Assembly: GCF_030403775.1 (NCBI RefSeq)
Contig: NZ_JAQMWQ010000009.1
Span: 1 to 64,000, forward strand
Origin: Paenibacillus sp. BSR1-1
GTDB taxonomy: Bacteria; Bacillota; Bacilli; Bacillales; Cytobacillaceae
Direction of reading: 5' to 3'
Length of the DNA stretch: 64,000 nt
The notes beneath the pieces were generated by a model, which saw only the letters and a program-made list of their open reading frames with translations, made no database searches and was not told the DNA's origin. Below, in pieces: positions 8,517 through 16,981 of this stretch. How positions within the stretch are numbered: the first letter of the stretch is position 1; every line of letters begins with the position of its first letter. The position numbers and the translations under genes are program-made.

Positions 8517-9434
8517 TTATTTCAGCTGTTGTTCATAAACTTTTAAATTAGCATATACGGATTCTAACACTGGGACTGAAATCTCTTCCTTCCGTGCTAT
8601 CTCCAGTAAATAGCCATGCAAATGGTCGGCTTCAACAGGCAATGATTTTTCCATATCCCTTTGCATCGAGGATTTCATCGAATAGCCTAGGCCATCGATT
8701 TGATTCTTTATTTGTATATCAATTGCTTTTGGAAGTGGTGCCCCAATACTGTTGATTACAGAAACAATCTCTTTTAATAACTGAGTAATTGTTGCCCGTC
8801 CGCTTGCCTGTTCTAAAATAGGCCCAATTGGTGCTCTCATTAAAGTCGTAATACCAGACATCGTCGAGATAAATAAATACTTATTCCACAAATCCTTATT
8901 GATGTTTTCACTTAAGCGATAGGCAATGTTCGAACCACTAAAGGAGTCTTCCATTTTTAATACTCGGTCAGACCGTTCCCCTGTGCGTTCTCCAAATACT
9001 AAATCGTGTTTTTCACTTGTTTGAATGACCCTGCCATTTTTATCAAGTGTGGTTTCTATAAAGCAAAGACCACCAATAACGCGCTCTTCCCCGAACATAT
9101 CAACCAATTTATCAATATGTAAAATACCGTTTAATAAAGGAAGAATGATTGTTTCTTCGCCAACATACTGTGTTATGCTCTCCATAGCCTCTTCTAGGTG
9201 ATAGGCTTTAGTTGAAAGTAAAATGACATCGAAAGAACCTGCTTCCTCTCCAGCAATAATGGTTTTCGGGTTTAGTGTCACGTTTCCATGGATACTTTCA
9301 ATGACAAGCCCTGTTTCTGTTAACTGCTTTTTTCTGCTTTCACGAACTAAAAAGGTAACATCTTCACCCTTTTCTTGTAACCGTCCGCCAAAATAACCGC
9401 CAACCGCACCTGCCCCAACAACTAGAAATCTCAT
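8517..9434 (-). CDS. panE: 2-dehydropantoate 2-reductase family protein
   Basis: NADPH-dependent reductase of 305 residues, family ApbA/PanE, which converts ketopantoate to pantoate in CoA synthesis. VVGAGAVGGYFGGRL is the Rossmann nucleotide loop. LLSTKAYHLEEA and the catalytic-lysine region NKDLWNKYLF are present, as is the C-terminal helical domain with SSMQRDMEKSLPVEADHLHG. Bacillaceae often carry several paralogs, and no other pantothenate gene is nearby, so the exact substrate is not certain. Confidence 0.85.
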   Translation of the reverse strand: MRFLVVGAGAVGGYFGGRLQEKGEDVTFLVRESRKKQLTETGLVIESIHGNVTLNPKTIIAGEEAGSFDVILLSTKAYHLEEAMESITQYVGEETIILPLLNGILHIDKLVDMFGEERVIGGLCFIETTLDKNGRVIQTSEKHDLVFGERTGERSDRVLKMEDSFSGSNIAYRLSENINKDLWNKYLFISTMSGITTLMRAPIGPILEQASGRATITQLLKEIVSVINSIGAPLPKAIDIQIKNQIDGLGYSMKSSMQRDMEKSLPVEADHLHGYLLEIARKEEISVPVLESVYANLKVYEQQLK

Positions 9435-9502
9435 GTGAATACTCCCTTCATCGATATCTACATATCTAGTATAAGGGAAATTTTTTTTACTTAAAATAAA
9501 TA

Positions 9503-9520
9503 AGCAGGAAATTCCTGCTA
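9503..9520 (-). terminator. Probable terminator of yfkAB
   Basis: AGCAGGAA/TTCCTGCT hairpin followed by TTATTTATTTT on the minus strand, at the stop codon of the radical SAM gene. Confidence 0.6.
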
Positions 9521-10636
9521 TATTTCTAAATTGCTTTTCAGCTTTGTAAAATCCGTTTCCTGATAGTAACTATTTTTGACCAGGATATTAGGGCCGAGGC
9601 ATGAAACGGCTGGGCAATGACAGCTTAATTCCTTGGCAATATTAGAGGCTTGCCAAGTGTGATATGCATCTAGCAATTTAGTCTTTTGAATATTTCCTAA
9701 TGCTGGAGTATCGCCAAAATCCGTTACTATGATATCACCGTTAAAAATATTAACATTCAAGCGTGAGCGGCCATCTGGATCATTTCTAACTGTCACATTT
9801 TTACTCTCATATAAACGTTTTAATAGATTTACATCCTCCTGTTTACTGCTGCAGGCATAGAACGGCAGTGTACCAAACAGCATCCAAATCTCTTCATTTC
9901 TTATATCGAGCAAGTGATGAATCGCATCTCTGATCTCATCGAGGGTAAGTGTTTCAAGATTGCTGGCGAAATCACTTGGGTACATTGGATGCACTTCATG
10001 GCGCTGACAAAGCATTTCCCCAACGATTTGGCGGTGGATTTTTTCCAAATGTGGCAATGTCCGTTTATTTAACATGGTTTCTGCAGACACCATCACTCCC
10101 GCTTTCACAAGCTCGCGGCTATTTTCTATCATTCTCATAAAATATTTTTCCCGCTGTTTGTAATCAGGCTGCTTTTCCATTCTCGCGAAGCCGCCTTCAA
10201 CAAAATCATCCACCGTGCCCCAGTTATGGGAGATATGTAAGACATCTAAATAGGGGATGATTAATTCGTATCGTGCTAAATCGAGGGTTAAATTTGAATT
10301 TATCTGAGTCCGTACCCCACGTTCGTGAGCATATTTTAAAATCGGTGCAACATAATTTTTCACGGAGGATAATGACAGCATCGGTTCCCCGCCAGTAATG
10401 CTTAAAGAGCGAAGGGTTGGAATTTCATCTAACCTTTTTAAGATAAGCTCTATAGGTAAGGCATCGGGGTCCTTTGTCTGCAGCGTATATCCGACAGCAC
10501 AATGTTCACAGCGCATATTACAAAGAGTTGTCGTGGTGAATTCAATATTTGTAAGCTGCGGTTTTCCATATTCCTCAATATCTAAATATGCTTCCCAAGG
10601 ATCATAGAACGGGGTAATTTTTTTCATATTTAACAT
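9518..10636 (-). CDS. yfkAB: Radical SAM protein, YfkAB family
   Basis: Radical SAM protein of 372 residues. The cluster motif CNMRCEHC gives Cys39, Cys43 and Cys46 for the 4Fe-4S cluster, with SITGGEPML as the SAM-binding GGE motif. A C-terminal CHCPAVSC motif probably binds a second cluster (the CxCxxxxC group). I recognise the opening FYDPWEAYLDIEEYGKPQL as the Bacillus subtilis YfkA/YfkB protein, which is split or fused depending on annotation. The substrate is unknown. Start ATG at 10636 has GGAG 6 bases upstream. Single gene. Confidence 0.9.
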   Translation of the reverse strand: MLNMKKITPFYDPWEAYLDIEEYGKPQLTNIEFTTTTLCNMRCEHCAVGYTLQTKDPDALPIELILKRLDEIPTLRSLSITGGEPMLSLSSVKNYVAPILKYAHERGVRTQINSNLTLDLARYELIIPYLDVLHISHNWGTVDDFVEGGFARMEKQPDYKQREKYFMRMIENSRELVKAGVMVSAETMLNKRTLPHLEKIHRQIVGEMLCQRHEVHPMYPSDFASNLETLTLDEIRDAIHHLLDIRNEEIWMLFGTLPFYACSSKQEDVNLLKRLYESKNVTVRNDPDGRSRLNVNIFNGDIIVTDFGDTPALGNIQKTKLLDAYHTWQASNIAKELSCHCPAVSCLGPNILVKNSYYQETDFTKLKSNLEI

Positions 10637-10887
10637 AATAAACTCCTTAACAATCAGTCTTTACAAAACCATTTCATTATAGCTGATTTGGGAATGCAAT
10701 TGCTATTTCTAACTGTTACAAAAGCATATGAATACGAAAATCCGATTATTCAATTGAGCAATGCTATTTTTCTAGTTTTTTCTTTCAATCGACAAATTCC
10801 CAGGGAAATATCTACAATATCAGATTTGCATCGACAAGGATTATGAATATTCTAAAAATAACAATAAATTTTAATGTTATCATAAAA

Positions 10888-10924
10888 ATGGCTGTCATCA
10901 AGGTACTCCCCTAATAACAGCCAT
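10888..10924 (-). terminator. Terminator of the ABC-2 exporter operon
   Basis: ATGGCTGT/ACAGCCAT stem followed by TTTTT on the minus strand, just after the permease stop. The adjoining spacer to 10637 holds nothing else I can recognise. Confidence 0.65.
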
Positions 10925-10930
10925 CAGCAC

Positions 10931-12565
10931 TTAAAAATTCCACACCGTCCTATAAGCTTGTTTCCAAGAAAAGAAAGTAATCATAATAAGGATGAAGAGA
11001 TAAATTGGCACACCAAATGGAATAAAAGTAATAGCAAAATGAATTCCAGCAAATACTGCCAGGCAAAGCAATGCAAGAATTACTTTCAATCCCCCGCTTT
11101 GCAGGGCATCCTCAAATGATTCAGAAAATGGCAGTGTACCTTTTAGATAGTTTGAACAAATGACCGTGAATAAAGTAGCTGTCACCAGTACGACCAATAA
11201 ATCGTCTATGATCTTCAAACCGAATATTCCAATAAAGACCGCACTTAAGATAAGATAAATAGGCAAGAAGAGGTTGGCAATAAACACCTTTAAAACAGCA
11301 CTATATAACGGTGCCAAACTTTGGAGTGGAGCCGATTGATATATCCATGCCCCTTTGTATTTTCCTGAGTACTTTAGCATAGCGACAGCATTAGGAATCA
11401 TTAAACAAGAAAAGTATACCGACAAATACCATTTACTTGTAACTAGATGAGCGTATGAATTCAATTGTATTTCATTAAACATAAAGATAAACGGAACAAT
11501 CAAAGACATTCCTAACGCCGGATAAACCTTTAAGCGAAATTCTCTTTCGTTTCGCATCATGTTATCGGCAAAACGAAAAAAGACTTTTTCCTCCTTGCTT
11601 CGGCAAATCACATTGACAAGGCCATTTATCCACCAATGCTTCTTCCTGCTTCCACCACCGCTATTATGAGTAAGCTTCTGCAAGTTCCTTTCAAAGGAAG
11701 GCATTAAACGACTATAGATGATGATGGCAATAATAGGAATAAACAAAGCCAGCATTGAGAACGAAATAATATAGAAGTCTGAGTGGTGCTTTAGGAATAA
11801 TTCAAAAGGTGCCCCAAACCAAATTGGAGGAATTAGGAATTGCCACCAGCTTGGCGTAAAGGTAATGTTCATATCAACTACACTGAAGGACCTTGCCAAT
11901 ACCTGGTATCCAACGGCAATCGAAACGGATAGGCCAATTTGCACGTAGTTAATAATATCCTTCAGTTTTTCGCCATCAAAGAATCGCAAAATGAAATAGT
12001 AAATAATTGCCGTTACGACAACAATAAATAGATTTACTAAAACAAGACCGATAACCCCTAGGAGCAGAAATAATATCCCATGTCTATATGTCCCAATTAA
12101 TAAGGGAATAGCAGTAAGTGCAGTCGTAAGAAAGATTAAATAAATACAAACATGAATAGTTTTCGCAACATTTAATGTCTTTTTATTGACTGGTTTTGTT
12201 AACAGAATTGCCTTGTCCCTGACATCAAGGAGTACATTCGAAAAATCAGAAATCATCGACGTCATGACAAGAAACATGACAATTCCGTAAAAGATGCTCA
12301 TTTGATACAGAAAGTTGCTTCCAAGCATCGTAAACGGGATGAGCATGAGGCTTAATAACACGTAGATCCCTAATGATTTCATGAACCCGTTTTCTTCTGG
12401 TTTCTTCTTCTTCTTTGTCTGTTGGTTAAAGATGGTCGGAGTCCTTCTTCCATCCATTGTTAGTTTGACAGCTAAGATTCTTCTCATGACAGTGTAATTG
12501 ATGCCAAAGCTTTCAAATAGACCGCGAAATAAATCTAGGAATCTCAGCGTTCGAAAGTTTTTCAT
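10931..12565 (-). CDS. ABC exporter membrane subunit (ABC-2 type)
   Basis: Large membrane protein of 544 residues with about twelve hydrophobic segments in two groups. A polylysine cytoplasmic loop (QQTKKKKKPEE) lies near residue 55 and an intervening soluble region near residues 290-320. It starts 2 bases after the stop of an ABC ATPase gene, so it is the permease of that exporter. The architecture resembles the large Firmicute ABC-2 permeases that span two classical units; I cannot assign a named system or substrate. Confidence 0.75.
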   Translation of the reverse strand: MKNFRTLRFLDLFRGLFESFGINYTVMRRILAVKLTMDGRRTPTIFNQQTKKKKKPEENGFMKSLGIYVLLSLMLIPFTMLGSNFLYQMSIFYGIVMFLVMTSMISDFSNVLLDVRDKAILLTKPVNKKTLNVAKTIHVCIYLIFLTTALTAIPLLIGTYRHGILFLLLGVIGLVLVNLFIVVVTAIIYYFILRFFDGEKLKDIINYVQIGLSVSIAVGYQVLARSFSVVDMNITFTPSWWQFLIPPIWFGAPFELFLKHHSDFYIISFSMLALFIPIIAIIIYSRLMPSFERNLQKLTHNSGGGSRKKHWWINGLVNVICRSKEEKVFFRFADNMMRNEREFRLKVYPALGMSLIVPFIFMFNEIQLNSYAHLVTSKWYLSVYFSCLMIPNAVAMLKYSGKYKGAWIYQSAPLQSLAPLYSAVLKVFIANLFLPIYLILSAVFIGIFGLKIIDDLLVVLVTATLFTVICSNYLKGTLPFSESFEDALQSGGLKVILALLCLAVFAGIHFAITFIPFGVPIYLFILIMITFFSWKQAYRTVWNF

Positions 12566-12567
12566 CT

Positions 12568-13365
12568 TTATATCCTTTGAACGATGGAAACAAATTCCTC
12601 AGCCAAAGCCTTATATTCATTAAAACCTGTCAGCTGATTAAAGATCTGCTCCAGTGTCCCTTCCTTATTTTGCTCCTTCAACTCATTAAAGCTGCCGTCA
12701 GCTACAATTTTTCCATCGTTAATGAGAATAATGCGGTTGCTGATTTTCTCTACAACATCCATGATATGGGATGAATAGAAAATGGTTTTTCCCTGGGAGG
12801 CAAGAACAGCCAGAATTTCTTTAAAAACCATGACACTATTGGCATCGAGACCGCTTAAGGGCTCATCCAAAAATAACAGGTCAGGATTATGCAATAAGCT
12901 CGAAATGATCAATACCTTTTGCCGCATTCCCTTTGAGTAGGACGAGATTCGTGAGTGATATACTGCTTCCAATCCAAAGACCTTCATCAAGCTCCGGGCT
13001 TTTTCATCAGCCGCTTGTAGGTCCATACCGTATAATTCACCCACAAAAGTTAAATACTCATTTGCAGTAAGATTATCATAGAGTTCCGCTATCTCAGGCA
13101 CATAGCCGATTTTTCTTTTGTAGTTGATATCGTTCCCGTTGATTTCCTCGCCAAAAATCTCAACCCTGCCGCCATACTCACTTTCAAGCCCGAGCAATAT
13201 CTTGATTGTTGTACTTTTCCCGGCCCCATTTGGCCCAATATATCCGATAATTTGCCCACGCTGTACCGTTAGATTAATGCCTTTTAGAACATTTTTTGTC
13301 CCATAATCCTTTTTCAAGTCCTTCAAACAAAGTACCACGTCTTGGTTCGTTTCGATGCTCATCAC
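12568..13365 (-). CDS. ABC exporter ATPase
   Basis: ATP-binding subunit of 265 residues. Walker A GPNGAGKST, Q-loop PEIAELYDN, an unusual signature YSKGMRQK in place of LSGGQ (common in ABC-2 exporters), Walker B LLFLDEPLSGLD and the switch histidine in FYSSHIMD are all present. First gene of a two-gene operon with the permease. The first codon is GTG, followed directly by ATG, and the Shine-Dalgarno overlaps this region, so the start is uncertain by one codon. Confidence 0.9.
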   Translation of the reverse strand: MMSIETNQDVVLCLKDLKKDYGTKNVLKGINLTVQRGQIIGYIGPNGAGKSTTIKILLGLESEYGGRVEIFGEEINGNDINYKRKIGYVPEIAELYDNLTANEYLTFVGELYGMDLQAADEKARSLMKVFGLEAVYHSRISSYSKGMRQKVLIISSLLHNPDLLFLDEPLSGLDANSVMVFKEILAVLASQGKTIFYSSHIMDVVEKISNRIILINDGKIVADGSFNELKEQNKEGTLEQIFNQLTGFNEYKALAEEFVSIVQRI

Positions 13366-13439
13366 CTTCTCATATATTGGTAGCTTAATATTAACATATT
13401 CTGCCTATTTTTCTATAAGAAGCATGAAGATGGGAAATA

Positions 13440-13462
13440 GCCGACAAAAGAGATTTTGTCGG
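13440..13462 (-). terminator. Hairpin downstream of recQ
   Basis: GCCGACAAAA/TTTTGTCGGC, a perfect 10-bp stem just beyond the recQ stop. The following T stretch is weak (TATTT), so termination strength is uncertain. Confidence 0.6.
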
Positions 13463-13471
13463 CCATCTAAC

Positions 13472-15601
13472 CTATTTATTCTTACTTAAAAAATATACAT
13501 ACACTTTTATCATGAAATAGCTTATTTCTTCCGGAAGAATCTCCTTGATTGGCTTTAATCGATCCCGGCCCACTTCTGCGACGGCCTTTTCTAATAGGGG
13601 AATATATTCACTTGGAACATGCTTAGAAAAGTCGACATCTAACCCTTGCTGGGCACATTGAAGTAAATGGCTTTCCACTGTGCTGATTGCAAGCTCCCGC
13701 TTTTCCGCAATTTCCTCTATCGATAGGTGATTTTGGTTTAAAGTCAATGTATCCAAATGGGAATCCCCAACCGCTTTTTTGGCTGTTTTTTTCGGTGCTT
13801 TCACGTCAGCTTGAATTTCATTTTGATAATCCGTATGATCTTGTAAAAAATTTCGGATGGCTTGTATAAATTCAAGTCCATATTTTTGCAATTTATGTTC
13901 ACCCACACCGCTCACCTGTAAAAACTCTTCGTTCGTTTTCGGCTGCTTGGCGCACATATCCTTTATTGCAGCATCAGAAAAAATGACAAATGGCGGTACT
14001 TTTTCAGTCTCAGCAATTTGTCTCCTTACTTCTCTCAATGCTTCAAATAATGGATCGCTCTTTGAAACTTGTTTCACTTGGACAGTCTCACGACGGTATA
14101 CCTGAATTCTCCCCAGCAAGACATCCTTACCTTTTGAGGAAACATAGAGGGTAGGAAATTGACCCTGCTCAATGGCAATTAACTCCTGTGAAATGAGGAA
14201 TTCAATAAAATCACTGACCTCCTTTGCTCCCTTGTCCTTCATAATTCCATAGGTTGGAAGTCTTTCAAATCCAAGCTCTGTTACTTTTTTATTCTTTGAA
14301 CCTGTCAATACTTGGGCAATAAGTGTTTTTCCAAAACGCTGGCCCATCCGAATGATGCAGGACATTACCATTTGTGCTTCTTTGGTTACATCAATACGGG
14401 TCCGTGAATCCGTACAGTTTCCACATCTTTCGCACGGCTCTGTTTCTGTTTCACCGAAATATTTTAAAATAAATTCCTGCAGACAGTTCTCCGTATGACA
14501 GTAATCTACCATCTGCTGCAGTTTTTCCAGCTCTGCCTGAATTCGTCCTCGGTCAATGGATTGGTCGATTAAGAAGCGCTGAATTTGCACATCCTGCGGA
14601 GAATATAATAGGGTACATTCACTTGGGAGTCCGTCACGGCCAGCACGCCCTGCTTCTTGGTAGTAGCTTTCCATGTTTTTCGGCATCTGAAAGTGGAGAA
14701 CGTAGCGAATATTACTTTTATCAATCCCCATCCCAAAGGCTGATGTTGCAACCATGACGGATGCTTTGTCTTCTAAAAAACGATCCTGTTCACGTGCCCG
14801 TTCTGCATCCCCCATCCCGGCATGGTACCTGGCAACATTTATATTTTCTTTCCGCAGTCGTTCATAAAGCTGGTCAACATTTTTCCTTGTCGCAGCGTAA
14901 ATGATTCCCGCTTCTGTTTCGTTCTTTTTAAGAAAATCAAAAAGGAATTTTAGCCGGTCTTGTCCTTTAATTACTGAAAAAGACAGGTTTTCTCGTTCAA
15001 ATCCAGTAATAACGGTATTTTCCTCATCGATATCCAGCAGGCGGCAAATATCCTCCCGTACCCTTGGGGTTGCTGTTGCTGTAAGCGCCATAACAATGGG
15101 CTTTTGTGGCAGGGTTCGAACCATTTGCTGAATGTGGCGGTAGCTGGGACGGAAATCGTGCCCCCATTGAGAAATACAGTGGGCTTCATCGACAGCTACT
15201 AATGGGATTTCCATATTTAAAAGATCTTCGATAAATTCTCGTGACTCTAACCGCTCTGGTGCTACGTAAAGTAATTTGTATTTCCCAAGCTGTGCATTGC
15301 GCATCCGTTCATAGGCTTCATTGAAGCTAAGGGAGCTATTAATAAATGTGGCTGGAATTCCGACTTGATTGAGAGCATCGACCTGATCCTTCATTAAGGA
15401 AATCAATGGGGATATAACAATCGTGGTGCCTTGAAGAGCAAGTGCAGGAATTTGATAGCAAATTGACTTTCCGCCGCCCGTCGGCATGACGCAAATGGTA
15501 TTATTGCCATCCAGCACCGATTGGATTGCCTGTTCTTGGCCTTTGCGAAAAGAGTTGTAGCCGAAATGAGATTGTAGTAAGGGGAGTGTTTTGGCAATCA
15601 A
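13472..15601 (-). CDS. recQ: ATP-dependent DNA helicase RecQ
   Basis: 3'-5' DNA helicase of about 709 residues in recombination repair. Order: helicase core with Walker A PTGGGKS and DEAH in VDEAHCISQWGHDFRP; motif VI region YYQEAGRAGRDG; zinc site with CERCGNC; winged-helix RQC region; HRDC domain around LREVRRQIAETEKVPPFVIF; then a C-terminal HTH_40-like segment (LSIEEIAEKRELAISTVESH). In-frame TTG at 15619 reads through the Shine-Dalgarno itself; AAAGGAG is 8 bases before the TTG at 15601, so that start is preferred. Single gene. Confidence 0.93.
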   Translation of the reverse strand: MIAKTLPLLQSHFGYNSFRKGQEQAIQSVLDGNNTICVMPTGGGKSICYQIPALALQGTTIVISPLISLMKDQVDALNQVGIPATFINSSLSFNEAYERMRNAQLGKYKLLYVAPERLESREFIEDLLNMEIPLVAVDEAHCISQWGHDFRPSYRHIQQMVRTLPQKPIVMALTATATPRVREDICRLLDIDEENTVITGFERENLSFSVIKGQDRLKFLFDFLKKNETEAGIIYAATRKNVDQLYERLRKENINVARYHAGMGDAERAREQDRFLEDKASVMVATSAFGMGIDKSNIRYVLHFQMPKNMESYYQEAGRAGRDGLPSECTLLYSPQDVQIQRFLIDQSIDRGRIQAELEKLQQMVDYCHTENCLQEFILKYFGETETEPCERCGNCTDSRTRIDVTKEAQMVMSCIIRMGQRFGKTLIAQVLTGSKNKKVTELGFERLPTYGIMKDKGAKEVSDFIEFLISQELIAIEQGQFPTLYVSSKGKDVLLGRIQVYRRETVQVKQVSKSDPLFEALREVRRQIAETEKVPPFVIFSDAAIKDMCAKQPKTNEEFLQVSGVGEHKLQKYGLEFIQAIRNFLQDHTDYQNEIQADVKAPKKTAKKAVGDSHLDTLTLNQNHLSIEEIAEKRELAISTVESHLLQCAQQGLDVDFSKHVPSEYIPLLEKAVAEVGRDRLKPIKEILPEEISYFMIKVYVYFLSKNK

Positions 15602-15689
15602 GATTGTGACTCCTTTCAAATGTTTATAACTCTATTATAACGCGGCTTAATAAAATTTGAAAAATTAGTAGTAAGTTTTGGTCTAGGTT

Positions 15690-15812
15690 CTAGACTGGTA
15701 GGTCTCACAGTGACCGTGGGTCTTCCTATTTCACCTTGATGGGCACTCTGAACCTTTCACAGTGACCGCGGGTCTTCTTTTTTCACCTTCGCAGGCACTC
15801 TGAACCTCCATT
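15690..15812. repeat. 52-bp tandem repeat, second diverged cluster
   Basis: CACAGTGACCG recurs at 15706 and 15758, and GGCACTCTGAACC at about 15742 and 15794, an exact 52-bp period. Alignment of a unit with the 2718-3060 array keeps GGGCA, GACCGC/TACCGC, CTTTTTTCACCTT and the period, so the two look like diverged members of one family. It sits upstream of recQ and downstream of the acyl-CoA operon. Confidence 0.75.
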
Positions 15813-15828
15813 AAAACTATCAAAACTA

Positions 15829-15865
15829 AATAGGCCGACGAGTTTATTTTTCTCGCAGGCCTATT
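15829..15865 (-). terminator. Terminator of the acyl-CoA operon
   Basis: AATAGGCC/GGCCTATT outer stem with an inner GCGAG/CTCGT part, followed by TTTAGTTTTG on the minus strand, directly after the last gene of the operon. Confidence 0.75.
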
Positions 15866-15871
15866 CTCCAC

Positions 15872-16972
15872 CTATATTAATATACTATTTAAAATCTCAT
15901 TTTTGTGCTCACCAATTTTAGGCGGACCTGCCACATGTTCTTGAGCAAGATCACTATGCATTTTTACTTGGCAGTCACCCCATGAGGAAGTGAAAATAAG
16001 TTCCTTCTCTTTAAAGTAAGGGTTTTCGGCCAGCTCCCCGATTTCCAATACAGGCGCCATACAGCAATCAACCTTTTGGGCAAATTCAATCCACTCGAAA
16101 AAAGGCTTACTTTTAAAAATAGCTTTAACTTCTTGATAAATTGGGTTGGACTCATCTGTTTTTGAAAAATGGGCTCTAATCCAATCTTTCCGCCCGTGCA
16201 CCATGCAAAAGTTCTCCCAAAACTTCGGCTCCAGTGCCCCCATGCTCATAAACCGGCCGTCCAACGTTTCATATAAAGCGTATGCAATAATACTGCCATT
16301 CAAAACAGGTATGCCGGTTCCCTCACCCATTTCTTTTTCGACCATGACATGATTCCCAAGTAAAGAAACCAATTGATCGGTGATGGAAATAGAATGATAG
16401 CTTCCCTTCCCAGTCAAAAACCTGGAAACAAGTCCTGCTAAAATCCGTTCATTTGCCGCATACCCGCCTAAGTAATCTGCAAAGGTGATAGAAGGGTGGA
16501 CCGGCTTTCCTTGTTTATCTTTCAACTGAGCAAGCACACCGCTTAACGCCATATAATTGATATCGTGGTTTCCAAGCCCGCTTAATAGCCCCTTTTGTCC
16601 ATACCCGGAAATTGAACAGTAAACGATATCGGGCTTCACCTTGTGTACATCTTCAAAACCCAGTCCGAGTTTTCCCATTACCCCCGGTCTAAAGCTTTCG
16701 ATGACGACATCGGCATTGGAAATTAGTTTTAAAGCTGTTTCCAGCCCGTCTTTCTCCTTCAAGTTTAAGGTGATGCTTTTCTTTTGCCGGTTATTGGCTT
16801 GAAAAACAATCCCGTCTCTATTTTGAGACATTCCAGTTTGGCGGGCTGGGTCACCTCCCGGGGGCTCCACCTTGATAATTTCCGCGCCCAAGTCAGCTAA
16901 CCGTAATGTGGCGAAGGGACCAGGCAGATAATTGGTAAAATCTATGACTCTAATTCCTTCCAGCATTCTCAA
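15872..16972 (-). CDS. CaiB/BaiF family CoA transferase, probable alpha-methylacyl-CoA racemase
   Basis: Family III CoA-transferase fold, 366 residues. Within the family the residues match the racemase branch: GNHDINY gives His136 and FADYLGG gives Asp166, the same 30-residue spacing as the His126/Asp156 pair of mycobacterial MCR as I recall it. PGPFATLRLADLGAEIIKVE is the family signature. A racemase would convert (2R)-methylacyl-CoA to the (2S) form that acyl-CoA dehydrogenase accepts. It is the last gene of the sigma-54 operon, 9 bases after the acyl-CoA ligase. A CoA-transferase role remains possible. Confidence 0.75.
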   Translation of the reverse strand: MRMLEGIRVIDFTNYLPGPFATLRLADLGAEIIKVEPPGGDPARQTGMSQNRDGIVFQANNRQKKSITLNLKEKDGLETALKLISNADVVIESFRPGVMGKLGLGFEDVHKVKPDIVYCSISGYGQKGLLSGLGNHDINYMALSGVLAQLKDKQGKPVHPSITFADYLGGYAANERILAGLVSRFLTGKGSYHSISITDQLVSLLGNHVMVEKEMGEGTGIPVLNGSIIAYALYETLDGRFMSMGALEPKFWENFCMVHGRKDWIRAHFSKTDESNPIYQEVKAIFKSKPFFEWIEFAQKVDCCMAPVLEIGELAENPYFKEKELIFTSSWGDCQVKMHSDLAQEHVAGPPKIGEHKNEILNSILI

Positions 16973-16981
16973 AATCCTTTC

